A stretch of DNA of 64,000 nt from Thermoanaerobacterales bacterium UBA4880 (GCA_002399285.1 DHDI01000029.1:1-64000), one strand, 5' to 3'. Shown: positions 51,741 through 60,802, counted from the stretch's first letter. Program-made: numbers and translations. The notes: generated by a model from the letters alone, not told the origin.

Positions 51741-52613
51741 ATGAAGAAAAATGTGATCTTTCTGCTTGTGCTGGTGATGCTGCTGGGAGGCTGTACGGCG
51801 GCCAGGCCGATGGAGAATGACGGGAAGCTCAGCGTCTACATAACCACATACCCGCTGTACGACTTTACGGAGAAAATAGCGGGAGACCGCATAGACGCCG
51901 TGCAGATAATACCCACCGGCGTGGAGGCCCATGAGTACGAACCATCGCCGCAGCTGATGGCAAAGTTGGAAAAATGCGACGTGTTTATATTCAACGGAGG
52001 CGGACTGGAGGCATGGGCGGAGAAGGTGGAGCCTTCCCTTGCCGGTAAAGGCGTGGTGACGGTGAACACGGGTAAGGGAATAGCCAAAGACAATGACCCT
52101 CATATATGGCTGAGCCCGAAGAGAGCGAAACAGCAGGCGGATAAGATATATAAGGCCTTGGTCAAGGCGGACCCCAAGAATGCCGAATACTACTCCAAGA
52201 ACTATGCCGGACTGCAAGACAGGTTTGACGGCTTGGACAGGGAATACGCGGACACGCTGTCGCAGGCGAAGTACAAGGATATAGTGACGACTCACGCGGC
52301 CTTCTCATACCTGTGTGAAGACTACGGACTGAGGCAGGTGCCCATATCCGGGGTGTCGCCCGACTCCGAGCCGTCTCCCAAGAGGATGACCGAGATAGTC
52401 GATTTCATCAGGAAGAACGGCATAAGGTATGTATTCTTTGAGCCGCTTACCAGCCCCAAGTTAGCCGATTCCATAGCCGAGGAGACGGGGATAGAGAAGA
52501 TGACTCTGGACCCCTTGGAAGGGCTCACCGAACAGCAGAAGGCCAAGGGAGAAGATTATTTCTCCATAATGGAGGAGAACCTGGACAGCCTTAAGAAGGA
52601 GCTGGTGAGATAG
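51741..52613 (+). CDS. znuA: Zinc ABC transporter substrate-binding lipoprotein
   Basis: A 290-residue cluster A-I binding protein. The lipobox is LGGC with Cys near residue 18. Zinc ligands expected in this family are visible: His in VEAHEYEPS, His in DPHIWLSP, His in TTHAAFSYL, and an acidic residue in the C-terminal lobe (SPDSEPSPKR region). The His/Asp-rich loop of many ZnuA proteins is absent, only a short GKGIAKDND remaining. Manganese-binding relatives exist, but the co-operonic Fur-type regulator and the ATPase type favour zinc. Confidence 0.9.
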   Translation: MKKNVIFLLVLVMLLGGCTAARPMENDGKLSVYITTYPLYDFTEKIAGDRIDAVQIIPTGVEAHEYEPSPQLMAKLEKCDVFIFNGGGLEAWAEKVEPSLAGKGVVTVNTGKGIAKDNDPHIWLSPKRAKQQADKIYKALVKADPKNAEYYSKNYAGLQDRFDGLDREYADTLSQAKYKDIVTTHAAFSYLCEDYGLRQVPISGVSPDSEPSPKRMTEIVDFIRKNGIRYVFFEPLTSPKLADSIAEETGIEKMTLDPLEGLTEQQKAKGEDYFSIMEENLDSLKKELVR

Positions 52614-52615
52614 GC

Positions 52616-53344
52616 ATGGACAAGATATTGGAAATGAACGATGTTACGTTTGGGTATGCCAATGTACCGGTGCTGGAGGACGTCAGCCTATATGTGGAGC
52701 GGGGGGACTATATGGCGGTCATCGGCCCCAACGGGGCGGCCAAGTCCACCGTTATGAAACTGGCCCTGGGGGAGCTTACGCCGTGGAAGGGGAGCGTCAG
52801 GCTCTTTAGGACGGATATAAAGAGATTCAATGAGTGGGGCAGGGTGGGTTACCTTTCCCAGTATGCCACCCATATAAATACGTCTTTTCCAGCTACGGTG
52901 GAGGAGATCGTCATGACGGGGGCAAGGGAGTGGATGAAGCCGTTCGGCGGGGGAGACATTCACAGCAGGGCGGAGGACGTCCTGAATATGGTCGGTATGG
53001 GCGGCGTGAAGCATAAGCTGATAGGCGAGCTGTCGGGCGGACAGAGGCAGAGGGTATTTCTGGCCAGGCTGCTGATAGGGTCGCCGGAGATCATATTCAT
53101 GGACGAGCCCACCACCGGGGTAGACACCGTCGCACAGGCGGGGTTCTATGAGCTTTTGGATGATATGCGCAGGGAGTATGATCTGACCATAGTGATAGTG
53201 AGCCATGATATAAACGCCGTGCTTAAAAGGGCAAGCAAGGTGGCCTGTGTGGGAAACGGAGGGCTGCATGTCCACGACCGGCCCAATCTCACTCAGCAGC
53301 ACCTCGCAGAGGTTTTCGGATACGGGATATATGAAGGGGAGTGA
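52616..53344 (+). CDS. znuC: Zinc ABC transporter ATPase
   Basis: A 242-residue ABC ATPase. Walker A reads GPNGAAKST with alanine for the usual glycine, a variant common in zinc/manganese importer ATPases and not a defect. The signature is LSGGQRQRVFLARLL, Walker B is IIFMDEPTTGVD, and the H-loop is IVIVSHDINAV. It starts 2 nt after znuA and its stop is 15 nt before znuB. It energises uptake through ZnuB. Confidence 0.93.
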   Translation: MDKILEMNDVTFGYANVPVLEDVSLYVERGDYMAVIGPNGAAKSTVMKLALGELTPWKGSVRLFRTDIKRFNEWGRVGYLSQYATHINTSFPATVEEIVMTGAREWMKPFGGGDIHSRAEDVLNMVGMGGVKHKLIGELSGGQRQRVFLARLLIGSPEIIFMDEPTTGVDTVAQAGFYELLDDMRREYDLTIVIVSHDINAVLKRASKVACVGNGGLHVHDRPNLTQQHLAEVFGYGIYEGE

Positions 53345-53359
53345 CGCGCAACGGATATA

Positions 53360-54151
53360 TTGAGTTATTCGTTCATGCAGAGGGCATTTGCGGCGGGGAT
53401 AATGATAGCCGTTATCTGCCCCATCATAGGCAATTTCATCGTGCTGCGCAGGATGTCGATGATAGGCGACGCGCTGTCCCACGTGTCCCTCTCGGGAGTC
53501 GCGCTGGGTATGCTGTTGGGTTTCAATCCCTTTTGGGGCGCTCTCATCATGTCGGCTGCTGCTGCGGTGTTCATAGAGTTTCTGAGGAACCGCTTTAAAA
53601 AGTATGCCGAGATATCCTTAGCCGTGGTGATGTCGGGAGGCATCGGCCTGGCCACCATTCTCATAAGCTTGGGCCGGGCCTTTAATGTCGACCTGTTCAG
53701 CTACCTCTTCGGCTCCATCGTGGCTGTGACCGACTCCGATCTGTGGCTGATACTCATCGTGGGCATATTCATACTGCTGTCCATGGCATTTATCTATAGG
53801 AAGCTGTTTTACATGACCTTCGACGAGGAAGCGGCCAGGTTTTCCGGGGTGAACACCGGCGCGGTAAACATATTCTTTACCATACTGACGGCGCTCACGG
53901 TGGCCCTGTCCATCAGGGTGGTCGGCACGCTGCTGGTGTCATCCCTGATGGTGATACCGGCTGCGGTGAGCATACAGCTGGGGAAGAGCTTCAAGTCCAC
54001 CATGGGGATATCCGTAGGCGTGGCCTTAGCATCGGTCATAGCGGGGCTGGTAACTTCCTTTGTTTGGGACCTGGCTCCGGGAGGCACGATAGTGATAACC
54101 TCGGTGCTGATACTGGTCGGGGTGCTGCTCTACAAGAGGGGACGGGAATAG
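53360..54151 (+). CDS. znuB: Zinc ABC transporter permease
   Basis: A 263-residue ABC-3 family permease with about eight hydrophobic segments. Family motifs are MIGDALSHVSLSGVALG near residues 34-50, the coupling loop DEEAARFSGVNTGAVN near 158, and STMGISVGVALASVIAGL near the end. The start is TTG at 53360 or ATG at 53375; both are 3' of the GGGGAG at the end of znuC, and the sequence does not settle it. The stop is directly followed by the regulator's ATG. Confidence 0.92.
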   Translation: MSYSFMQRAFAAGIMIAVICPIIGNFIVLRRMSMIGDALSHVSLSGVALGMLLGFNPFWGALIMSAAAAVFIEFLRNRFKKYAEISLAVVMSGGIGLATILISLGRAFNVDLFSYLFGSIVAVTDSDLWLILIVGIFILLSMAFIYRKLFYMTFDEEAARFSGVNTGAVNIFFTILTALTVALSIRVVGTLLVSSLMVIPAAVSIQLGKSFKSTMGISVGVALASVIAGLVTSFVWDLAPGGTIVITSVLILVGVLLYKRGRE

Positions 54152-54577
54152 ATGACATATATAGAGGAATGTTTCAGGAATAAAGGGGTAAGGCTGACCC
54201 AGCAGCGGAGGGTGCTGGCGGACACGCTTAAAAGCGCGGACAGGGCGATGACGGCCCACGAGCTCTTTGAAGCGGCCGGCCGGGCCAGGCCGGGCATCAA
54301 CTTCTCCACCGTTTACCGCAACATCGAGATTTTAAAATCCGTGGGGCTTGTCTGCGAGATAGCGGGCAGCGGCGGGAATACCCTGTATGCGTACCGGGAC
54401 GACGAGGAACATCATCATCACCTTATATGCAAAGGCTGCGGCAAGACCATCTCCTTTGAATTCTGCCCCATAGACGAACTCAAGGACGTCTTTAAAGAGA
54501 CGGGCTTCATTCCCACGGGGCACAGGTTCGAGGTATACGGCTACTGCAGCGAGTGCGAATCCAAACGGCGGAAATAG
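54152..54577 (+). CDS. zur: Fur-family regulator, probably Zur
   Basis: A 141-residue metal-dependent repressor. The winged helix includes LTQQRRVLADTLKSADRAMT and the recognition region NFSTVYRNIEIL. The metal and dimer region has EEHHHHLICKGCGKTISFEFC with a first CxxC and GYCSECESKRRK with the second, forming the structural zinc site. The regulatory His cluster HHHH is as in Zur/PerR/Fur. Position as the last gene of the zinc uptake operon makes zinc the likely effector. It would repress its own operon. Confidence 0.88.
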   Translation: MTYIEECFRNKGVRLTQQRRVLADTLKSADRAMTAHELFEAAGRARPGINFSTVYRNIEILKSVGLVCEIAGSGGNTLYAYRDDEEHHHHLICKGCGKTISFEFCPIDELKDVFKETGFIPTGHRFEVYGYCSECESKRRK

Positions 54578-54641
54578 GCTGAGGTCCGGCCATATCGGGT
54601 TTGCTATTTAATTTAACCGAGGTTTAATATATAATATATAT

Positions 54642-54735
54642 CAGACCGATGCCAATCCTGTGCAACCGCAAAATTGCACTGTAATTTTGCCCTGTACGAT
54701 TGTCACGGCCTGCCGTTTTGTCTGTAGCTTGTGGG
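54642..54735 (+). repeat. Dispersed repeat family B, copy 8 (full length)
   Basis: CAGACCGATGCCAATCCTGT, then CGCAAAATTGCACTGTAATT, then CTGTACGATTGTCACGGCCT and GCCGTTTTGTCTG. With copy 9 it defines the complete element of about 85 bp. It fills much of the 317-bp gap between zur and hutU. Confidence 0.85.
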
Positions 54736-54743
54736 GCAGGTAT

Positions 54744-54863
54744 ATGTCTTGGGAAAGGGTTTTCTCAGGCGAATACGGTAAGAAATTTGCAGGACACGAG
54801 CGTACGGATGTCGAATTACTTAAAGATGCTCTAAGTTCATTGCCGCTTGTTTTAATACGATAA
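54744..54863 (+). CDS. Short open frame upstream of hutU (39 codons, doubtful)
   Basis: MSWERVFSGEYGKKFAGHER followed by DVELLKDALSSLPLVLIR: composition looks protein-like, and GGGGCAGG lies upstream of the ATG. It ends 31 bp before hutU. It could be a small protein, a leader peptide or a remnant; no family is recognised. Confidence 0.3.
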   Translation: MSWERVFSGEYGKKFAGHERTDVELLKDALSSLPLVLIR

Positions 54864-54894
54864 ACAATAAATTTTTTAGAAGGGGGTCGTATCT

Positions 54895-56922
54895 ATGCTG
54901 AATAACTTTGACGTCGCCAAGGCCATGACTGTCAAACTTGACGATGATCTGCCGGAAATGCCGGATTTTGCTGAAGGGATCAGGAGAGCGCCGGCCAGGG
55001 ATTTTCGCCTCACGCCGGAGCAGACTAAGACTGCCTTGAAGAACGCGCTTCGCTATGTGCCGGAGCAGTATCATGAGAAGCTTGCCCCGGAGTTCTTGAA
55101 TGAACTCAAGACGAGGGGAAGGATCTATGCCTATAGATTCAGGCCGGAGGGCAGGATCTACGGCAAGCCGATAGATGAATACAAGGGCAAGTGCCTTGCG
55201 GGGAAGGCCTTTCAGGTAATGATGGACAACAACCTGGACTTTGAAGTCGCCCTGTATCCCTATGAGCTGGTGACTTACGGGGAGACCGGCAGCGTGTGCC
55301 AGAACTGGATGCAGTACAGGCTGATAAAGAAATATCTTGAGATACTTACGGAAGACCAGACGCTGGTGGTGGAGTCGGGACACCCGGTAGGGCTGTTTCC
55401 CTCAAAGCCGGAAGCTCCCAGGGTCGTCATTACCAACGCCCTGATGGTGGGGATGTTCGACAATCAGGACAACTGGGAGGTCGCGGAGGAAATGGGCACG
55501 GCCAACTACGGGCAGATGACTGCCGGAGGCTGGATGTATATCGGGCCGCAGGGCATAGTGCACGGTACCTTCAACACCCTGCTCAATGCCGGCAGGCTGA
55601 AGCTGGGTATACCCCATGACCAGGATCTAAAGGGCCACATGTTCGTGTCTTCGGGACTGGGCGGCATGAGCGGCGCTCAGGCCAAGGCCGTGGAGATTGC
55701 GGGAGGTGTCGGCATCATAGCCGAGGTGGATTACTCCCGGATCAAGACCCGTCATGATCAGGGATGGGTGAGCAGGGTATCGTCGGACCCCGATGAGGTG
55801 TTTACGATCGCCAGGGAGTATCTGGATAAAAGGCAGCCTATTTCCATAGCATATTACGGCAATATTGTGGACCTGCTGGAATACATCGTGAAGAAGAATA
55901 TAAAGGTCGAACTGCTGTCCGACCAGACCTCCTGCCATGTGCCCTATGACGGCGGCTATTGCCCGCAGGGCCTGACGTTTGAGGAAAGGACCCGCATGCT
56001 GGCCGAGGACAGGGGAAAATTCAGGAAACTTGTGGATAAGAGCCTGCGGCGGCACTTCGAGCTCATCAAAACATTGGTGGACAGGGGCACCTATTTCTTC
56101 GATTACGGCAATTCCTTCATGAAGGCCGTGTTTGATGCGGGTGTAATGGAGATATCCAGAAACGGCAAGGATGAAAAGGACGGTTTCATCTTCCCCTCCT
56201 ATGTGGAGGACATAATGGGACCGGAGATGTTCGACTATGGATACGGCCCGTTCAGATGGGTATGCCTGAGCGGAAAGCACGAGGACCTCATCAAGACCGA
56301 TCAGGCGGCCATGGAGTGCATCGACCCCGACAGGCGGGGACAAGACCGGGATAATTATATCTGGATACGCGATGCCGAAAAGCACAACTTGGTGGTGGGG
56401 ACACAGGCAAGGATACTGTATCAGGATGCCGAGGGAAGGATAAAGATAGCCCTTCGGTTCAACGAATTGGTCAGAAACGGCGAGATTGGGCCGGTGATGC
56501 TGGGCAGGGACCACCACGATGTGAGCGGCGCCGATTCGCCTTTCAGGGAGACGGCGAATATCAAGGACGGCAGCAACGTCATGGCCGATATGGCGACGCA
56601 GTGCTTTGCGGGCAACGCTGCCCGGGGGATGACCCTCGTGACCCTTCACAATGGAGGCGGCGTAGGCATAGGCAAGGCGATCAACGGCGGGTTCGGCCTG
56701 GTTTTGGACGGCAGCCGCAGGACCGATGATATCATAAAGTCTGCCCTGCTCTGGGACGTCATGGGCGGCGTAGCCAGGAGGTCGTGGGCCAGAAATCCAC
56801 ATTCCATCGAGACCGCGGCGGAGTTCAACAAAAACCATATAGGACTTGGTCATATAACGATCCCGTATATACCCGACCAAAAGCTTATCGACGAGGTCGT
56901 TGAAAAAGGTTTGGGGAAATAA
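54895..56922 (+). CDS. hutU: Urocanate hydratase
   Basis: Adds water to urocanate to give imidazolonepropionate, the second step of histidine breakdown; it uses tightly bound NAD+ as electrophile. At 675 residues it belongs to the longer form of the family found in many anaerobes (the shorter form is near 555). Conserved segments are TAGGWMYIGPQGIVHGTF, the glycine-rich LGGMSGAQAKAVEIAG for NAD+, and the C-terminal CFAGNAARGMTLVTLHNGGG. AGAAGGGGG precedes the ATG. No other hut gene lies beside it in the window. A terminator follows. Confidence 0.97.
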   Translation: MLNNFDVAKAMTVKLDDDLPEMPDFAEGIRRAPARDFRLTPEQTKTALKNALRYVPEQYHEKLAPEFLNELKTRGRIYAYRFRPEGRIYGKPIDEYKGKCLAGKAFQVMMDNNLDFEVALYPYELVTYGETGSVCQNWMQYRLIKKYLEILTEDQTLVVESGHPVGLFPSKPEAPRVVITNALMVGMFDNQDNWEVAEEMGTANYGQMTAGGWMYIGPQGIVHGTFNTLLNAGRLKLGIPHDQDLKGHMFVSSGLGGMSGAQAKAVEIAGGVGIIAEVDYSRIKTRHDQGWVSRVSSDPDEVFTIAREYLDKRQPISIAYYGNIVDLLEYIVKKNIKVELLSDQTSCHVPYDGGYCPQGLTFEERTRMLAEDRGKFRKLVDKSLRRHFELIKTLVDRGTYFFDYGNSFMKAVFDAGVMEISRNGKDEKDGFIFPSYVEDIMGPEMFDYGYGPFRWVCLSGKHEDLIKTDQAAMECIDPDRRGQDRDNYIWIRDAEKHNLVVGTQARILYQDAEGRIKIALRFNELVRNGEIGPVMLGRDHHDVSGADSPFRETANIKDGSNVMADMATQCFAGNAARGMTLVTLHNGGGVGIGKAINGGFGLVLDGSRRTDDIIKSALLWDVMGGVARRSWARNPHSIETAAEFNKNHIGLGHITIPYIPDQKLIDEVVEKGLGK

Positions 56923-56934
56923 GACTGCGGACAA

Positions 56935-57020
56935 ACTTGGAGGCTGCGACGAATTGTGCAGGGCGGCAAACAAAATTGCCGTGCAATTTAGCGGCCTGAG
57001 CGAGATTGGCTTCGACCTGT
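56935..57020 (-). repeat. Dispersed repeat family B, copy 9 (full length, reversed)
   Basis: The reverse complement reads CAGGTCGAAGCCAATCTCGC, then GCTAAATTGCACGGCAATTT, GCCGCCCTGCACAATTCGTC and AAGTTTGTCCGC. It is the same element as copy 8 on the other strand and begins 12 bp after the hutU stop. Confidence 0.85.
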
Positions 57021-57056
57021 GCCCGGCGGGTTATATTACCGCCGGGCTAGCTTTTT
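57021..57056 (+). terminator. Terminator of hutU
   Basis: GCCCGGCGG (57021-57029) pairs with CCGCCGGGC (57039-57047), then TAGCTTTTT. Confidence 0.85.
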
Positions 57057-57118
57057 GCATAGCAATGAAATGGACAGGGATGCGGCTGAATTTTATTTTA
57101 AGATGAGGAGTTGTATAT

Positions 57119-57979
57119 ATGGATAAATCTTTTTTGAGCCCCGCTGAGATAGCGGAGAGCTTTATAGAGATGGGGCGGTATAAGGCGGGACTGCCCGCAT
57201 GGAAGCAGTTCGTTCTGGGTATCATGGGCGGTGCGTTTATAGGCCTGGCCGCCCAGGGCTCCAATGTGGCCATACATACCGTAAGCTCGGTGGGCGTCGC
57301 GAAGCTGCTCTCGGGAGCGATATTTTCCACGGGACTCATGATGGTCGTGATCGCCGGGGCGGAGCTCTTTACGGGCAACTGCCTTATGGTGCTGTCCTGC
57401 GCGGACAGAAAGAGCGGTTGGACCGCCATGCTGCGCAACTGGTTCTTTGTCTACCTTGGCAACTTTGCAGGCGCCATGATCGTGGTGCTGCTGGTGCATT
57501 ATTCCGGGCAGCTCAATTATTCGGCGGGCCTGCTGGGCGGATTCACCATAAAGGTCGCGGCGGGCAAGACGGGCATGAGCTTTGTAAACGCCTTTTGCTT
57601 GGGTATCCTCTGCAACTGGCTGGTCTGCATCGCCATATGGATGTCCACGGCGGCGAGGGATATTGCCGGGAAGGTGCTGGCGATATTTTTCCCCATATGG
57701 CTGTTTGTAACCTCCGGCTTTGAGCACAGCATCGCCAATATGTATTATATCCCGGCGGGCATCCTGGCAAAGTCAGATCCCATGTGGGTGAAGCAGGCGC
57801 TCTCCCTCGGGCTGACGCAGGGCGGTATAGATGCTCTGAGCTGGGGCACGTTCATAACGAAGAATCTTATACCCGTGACCTTAGGCAATATTGTGGGAGG
57901 AGCGGGCTTTGTGGGGATGGCCTATTGGCTGATCTATTTACACAGACAGAGAAATGCCGAGGGTGAAGCGGCTAAATAA
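57119..57979 (+). CDS. Formate/nitrite transporter family channel (FocA-like)
   Basis: A 286-residue pentameric-channel family protein with six membrane segments. The FNT signature GAELFTGNCLMVLS lies near residue 78-92, and the central-pore histidine is in VTSGFEHSIANMYY near residue 200, as in FocA. It moves formate, or related small anions, across the membrane. It stands beside urocanate hydratase; histidine fermentation yields formate by way of the formimino group, so export of formate fits. GAGGAG lies 9 nt before the ATG. Confidence 0.92.
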   Translation: MDKSFLSPAEIAESFIEMGRYKAGLPAWKQFVLGIMGGAFIGLAAQGSNVAIHTVSSVGVAKLLSGAIFSTGLMMVVIAGAELFTGNCLMVLSCADRKSGWTAMLRNWFFVYLGNFAGAMIVVLLVHYSGQLNYSAGLLGGFTIKVAAGKTGMSFVNAFCLGILCNWLVCIAIWMSTAARDIAGKVLAIFFPIWLFVTSGFEHSIANMYYIPAGILAKSDPMWVKQALSLGLTQGGIDALSWGTFITKNLIPVTLGNIVGGAGFVGMAYWLIYLHRQRNAEGEAAK

Positions 57980-57981
57980 AG

Positions 57982-58008
57982 CCCCGGACCTGAGGAGAAG
58001 ATCCGGGG
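57982..58008. terminator. Hairpin after the formate channel gene
   Basis: CCCCGGA and TCCGGGG around a 13-nt loop, with no T-run. It lies between two convergent genes. Confidence 0.35.
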
Positions 58009-58036
58009 TAATGGAGGGCGCTATGGCCGGCCGGTT

Positions 58037-60181
58037 TTAATCGGCTTCGGGATAGGGGATGTCGGACTTTTTATCGCTTATCATGTCCTTTTCCCATGGC
58101 GGCATTTCGACGCTGCCATCCTTCAAGAGCTGCTGCCATTTTTCGTCGGTAAGGCGGTCCGCCGTCGGCCATGTGAACTCATAGTAGTTGAAGCAGACGC
58201 CGCGGGTCAAGTAGATCTTGCCCATCATGGGCACTGCGGCGTATATGTCATAGGCCTGGCCGATGCCTTCTTCCAGGCATTTGTCGCCGGAGGTATGCAC
58301 GTCGGCCACGCAGGCCATATTCCTGTCGGTCTCGGAGGTCAGGTCGAACCAGCGAAGCGGCTCCCCGTTCTCGTCCTCAACGACGGAATTGGTCATTCCT
58401 TCCAAGTAAGCTCCATAGTTATATATGAACAGCCACTCGTCATCCGTCAGTTCCTTGCCTTCCAGCTCCTTGACGGATATGTCCCTGAGGTTTGCGATCA
58501 CCTCGTTCATGGTGTCGTATCCCTTGGATATCCGCGTCATCCTGTCGCTGTCCGCTCCATTTTGCTGCAGGTATTTTACATAATCGTCCAGCGCATTGGA
58601 GACCCAAAGCAGCCGGTTGTAAAACTCGGGTACCGGCTCCACATAGCCCGTGGGCTTATAGCCGCTGTATCCGTCACCTCTCTCGGCTCCTGCCGCCTTG
58701 GCGTACAGGATGGTGTCGTGCCTCAGCTCCGTCCAGCTTCCCAGGCCGGTCATAAGCTGCTTGTTTCCCCAGGCCTCCTTCTGCATGAAGCTGGGGCTGT
58801 AGTCTTCCTTCTCAAACAGGGATTTTAAGGACCAAAGCCAGCCGGTGTAGACGTTTTCGCGCCAATCCTCGCCGGTGAGCCCGTTGAATTCCGTCCGCAA
58901 TTTATCGTACTTTTCGGCGTACTTATCCCATTTACCATCCTCATCGTAGGTATCGAACAGCAGATCATGGGCATTGTCTGAGCCCAGTATCGCCATGGGG
59001 TCCAGTCCCTTGGGAAACGGCCGGGCCTTGTAATCTGAAAGCTCCTGCAGAATCTGCGAGTCGGGGACGTACCTCTGCCCCATGAACCGGAACTGCTGTC
59101 CTCCCGGTATGCCCTCGAGGTCCTGCTGTATCTTGGGAGCGGGCAGCTTCTTTGCCTCCGCTATTATCTTCTTGAGGTTTGCGGTGTCCGCAAGGTCTCC
59201 GGTCGATATCTTGTCGCCCACGGCCTTGCTGAGCAGGGTTTGATAGTCGTATACATTCAGGTCGTCGCTGCTGCCTACCAAGAATTCCGTGATATCATAG
59301 AGCTCCTTATAGTCATCGTAGGCGGCCTGGCCGTTTGTAATGGCTAAGGTCATGAGCGATGCCTGCCGCACGCTGTCGTAAGCCGGTTTCTTGTCTATCT
59401 CAAAGGGGAAGGGCACGGTCCCGTACCACATGGCCGCCTTGAAGTAATTTTTCAATTCTTCGGTGCGGGTGTAGTGCCCGCGCGGAATAAATTGGGTGTA
59501 GTCGATATCGAAGCCGAATATGGCGGATTCGCTCCTGCCGCTTGCCGAATCTATCGATTTCAGCTCTTCTTTTACGGCCTTTTCCATATCCGCCGGTAAT
59601 TTTACATCTTTATCCTCTCCCAGAAGCTCTGCGGCTACCGCAAAATAGGCGGCGTTTTTGCCCGCGGATTTTTTCAGCGAGCTGTCTTTGATCTCCGCAT
59701 ACTGCTGCAGTGAAGCATCCAGCATGTGGACTGTCATATCCTTCATGAGAGAGGACAGGCGCTCCGTTTCCAGCGACTTCAGCGTATAGTCATAGAACAT
59801 GTGGAAGGAGTGCAGCACGCTGTCAGAGGTGATAAAGCTGGGTATGCTCTTGTAGCCGTTGGTCTCGTAGGCAAGGAAGGGCTGCTCGGTATCCGATGGG
59901 GATATGAAGAAATAATCGCTCAACAGCCTCTTCTCCTGATCCTCCGTAAACCCCGCGAACTGCGAAAGGTTCACGATATCGTCGAGTTTGTTGATCGTGT
60001 ACTTCTGATTTACCGGATTTACCTCGACTGGATGGTATGTCCTGTCTATCGTATAGCCCGTTTTTTCCGGCTGCGGGGCATCATCCTTTTTTTCGGGGAT
60101 CTTGGCGGCAGTCTGTGCGCCGCATCCCGCAAGCAGCATAGCTGCCAGTAAGATCAAGGAAATAAATCTTTTCATATACAT
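58037..60181 (-). CDS. DUF3160 lipoprotein
   Basis: A 714-residue exported lipoprotein: signal with lipobox LLAGC, Cys near residue 20, then a low-complexity linker. The body matches the DUF3160 family in pattern: SITSDSVLHSFHMFYDYTL near residue 120, the FMGQRYVPDSQILQEL region, GLDPMAILGSDNAHDLL and a C-terminal domain ending in RLTDEKWQQLLKDGS. The function is unknown; members are found in sporeformers and archaea. It lies 12 nt after the upstream FG-GAP-like gene and is probably co-transcribed with it. Confidence 0.88.
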   Translation of the reverse strand: MYMKRFISLILLAAMLLAGCGAQTAAKIPEKKDDAPQPEKTGYTIDRTYHPVEVNPVNQKYTINKLDDIVNLSQFAGFTEDQEKRLLSDYFFISPSDTEQPFLAYETNGYKSIPSFITSDSVLHSFHMFYDYTLKSLETERLSSLMKDMTVHMLDASLQQYAEIKDSSLKKSAGKNAAYFAVAAELLGEDKDVKLPADMEKAVKEELKSIDSASGRSESAIFGFDIDYTQFIPRGHYTRTEELKNYFKAAMWYGTVPFPFEIDKKPAYDSVRQASLMTLAITNGQAAYDDYKELYDITEFLVGSSDDLNVYDYQTLLSKAVGDKISTGDLADTANLKKIIAEAKKLPAPKIQQDLEGIPGGQQFRFMGQRYVPDSQILQELSDYKARPFPKGLDPMAILGSDNAHDLLFDTYDEDGKWDKYAEKYDKLRTEFNGLTGEDWRENVYTGWLWSLKSLFEKEDYSPSFMQKEAWGNKQLMTGLGSWTELRHDTILYAKAAGAERGDGYSGYKPTGYVEPVPEFYNRLLWVSNALDDYVKYLQQNGADSDRMTRISKGYDTMNEVIANLRDISVKELEGKELTDDEWLFIYNYGAYLEGMTNSVVEDENGEPLRWFDLTSETDRNMACVADVHTSGDKCLEEGIGQAYDIYAAVPMMGKIYLTRGVCFNYYEFTWPTADRLTDEKWQQLLKDGSVEMPPWEKDMISDKKSDIPYPEAD

Positions 60182-60193
60182 CGCCTTTCCTTT

Positions 60194-60802
60194 TTATTTT
60201 TCAATAAAGCCGAAAGAATCCCATTTATAAACGCCCGTCATCTTTCCGCCGTCTTTGCCGCGCTCTGTGGATACCAGCTCGCTCACGCCGTCGCCGTCCA
60301 CATCCTTGAGCTGCGCGTCCAGTATGGGGTGGGATAGCCGCGAGCCCAGCCATTTTGCGTAGAGATATCCGTCGTAGCTGTATACGAAGGGCCTGTTGTC
60401 CATCACGGGGTCGAACAGTGTCTTTTTGTAAACAAGCACGAGTATGTCGGTATGACCGTCGCCGTCCACGTCGCCGCAGTCTATCTTCCAAGGCTTTCGG
60501 TCATGAATGTCCAGCACCTTGACTGTCTTCCCATGGTTAAGGTCATACACAGTCAGCGTGTCGCCGTAGCGCCCCCTGCCTTTTCCCGATATGTAGTAGA
60601 GATAATCGCCGTCCGTCGTGATATCCTTCATGTACCTGACCGCAATGCGCCGCATGCCTCTGCCGTCTGCAGTGACGATGCCTCTGCCGTACATGAGTAT
60701 GGATCTGCCGCCGGTCCGGATGAATTTGACCGGGGAGAAATAAAAATATGTAAGCACGGCGATAAATATGATAACGATCAGGGGAACCAGTTTTTTCCTC
60801 AT
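60194..60802 (-). CDS. Membrane-anchored FG-GAP-like protein
   Basis: A 202-residue protein with an N-terminal membrane anchor (residues about 5-24) and an extracytoplasmic domain. It holds two calcium-loop motifs, CGDVDGDGHTDILVLV near residue 110 and KDVDGDGVSELVSTERG near 170, typical of FG-GAP/VCBS beta-propeller blades. It is too short for a full propeller by itself. It is first in an operon with the DUF3160 lipoprotein. The promoter has a TATAAT 20 bp upstream and the phased TTAA repeats shared with the VCBS-like gene at 24843. Confidence 0.78.
   Translation of the reverse strand: MRKKLVPLIVIIFIAVLTYFYFSPVKFIRTGGRSILMYGRGIVTADGRGMRRIAVRYMKDITTDGDYLYYISGKGRGRYGDTLTVYDLNHGKTVKVLDIHDRKPWKIDCGDVDGDGHTDILVLVYKKTLFDPVMDNRPFVYSYDGYLYAKWLGSRLSHPILDAQLKDVDGDGVSELVSTERGKDGGKMTGVYKWDSFGFIEK

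Noticed and set aside
52725..52755. Alanine in the ZnuC Walker A motif as an inactivating change
   Set aside because: GPNGAAKS is a known natural variant of zinc/manganese importer ATPases.
55627..56973. A 448-codon open frame antisense to hutU
   Set aside because: It mirrors codon bias of hutU on the other strand, has no ribosome site, and its translation resembles no protein; hutU matches urocanase throughout.
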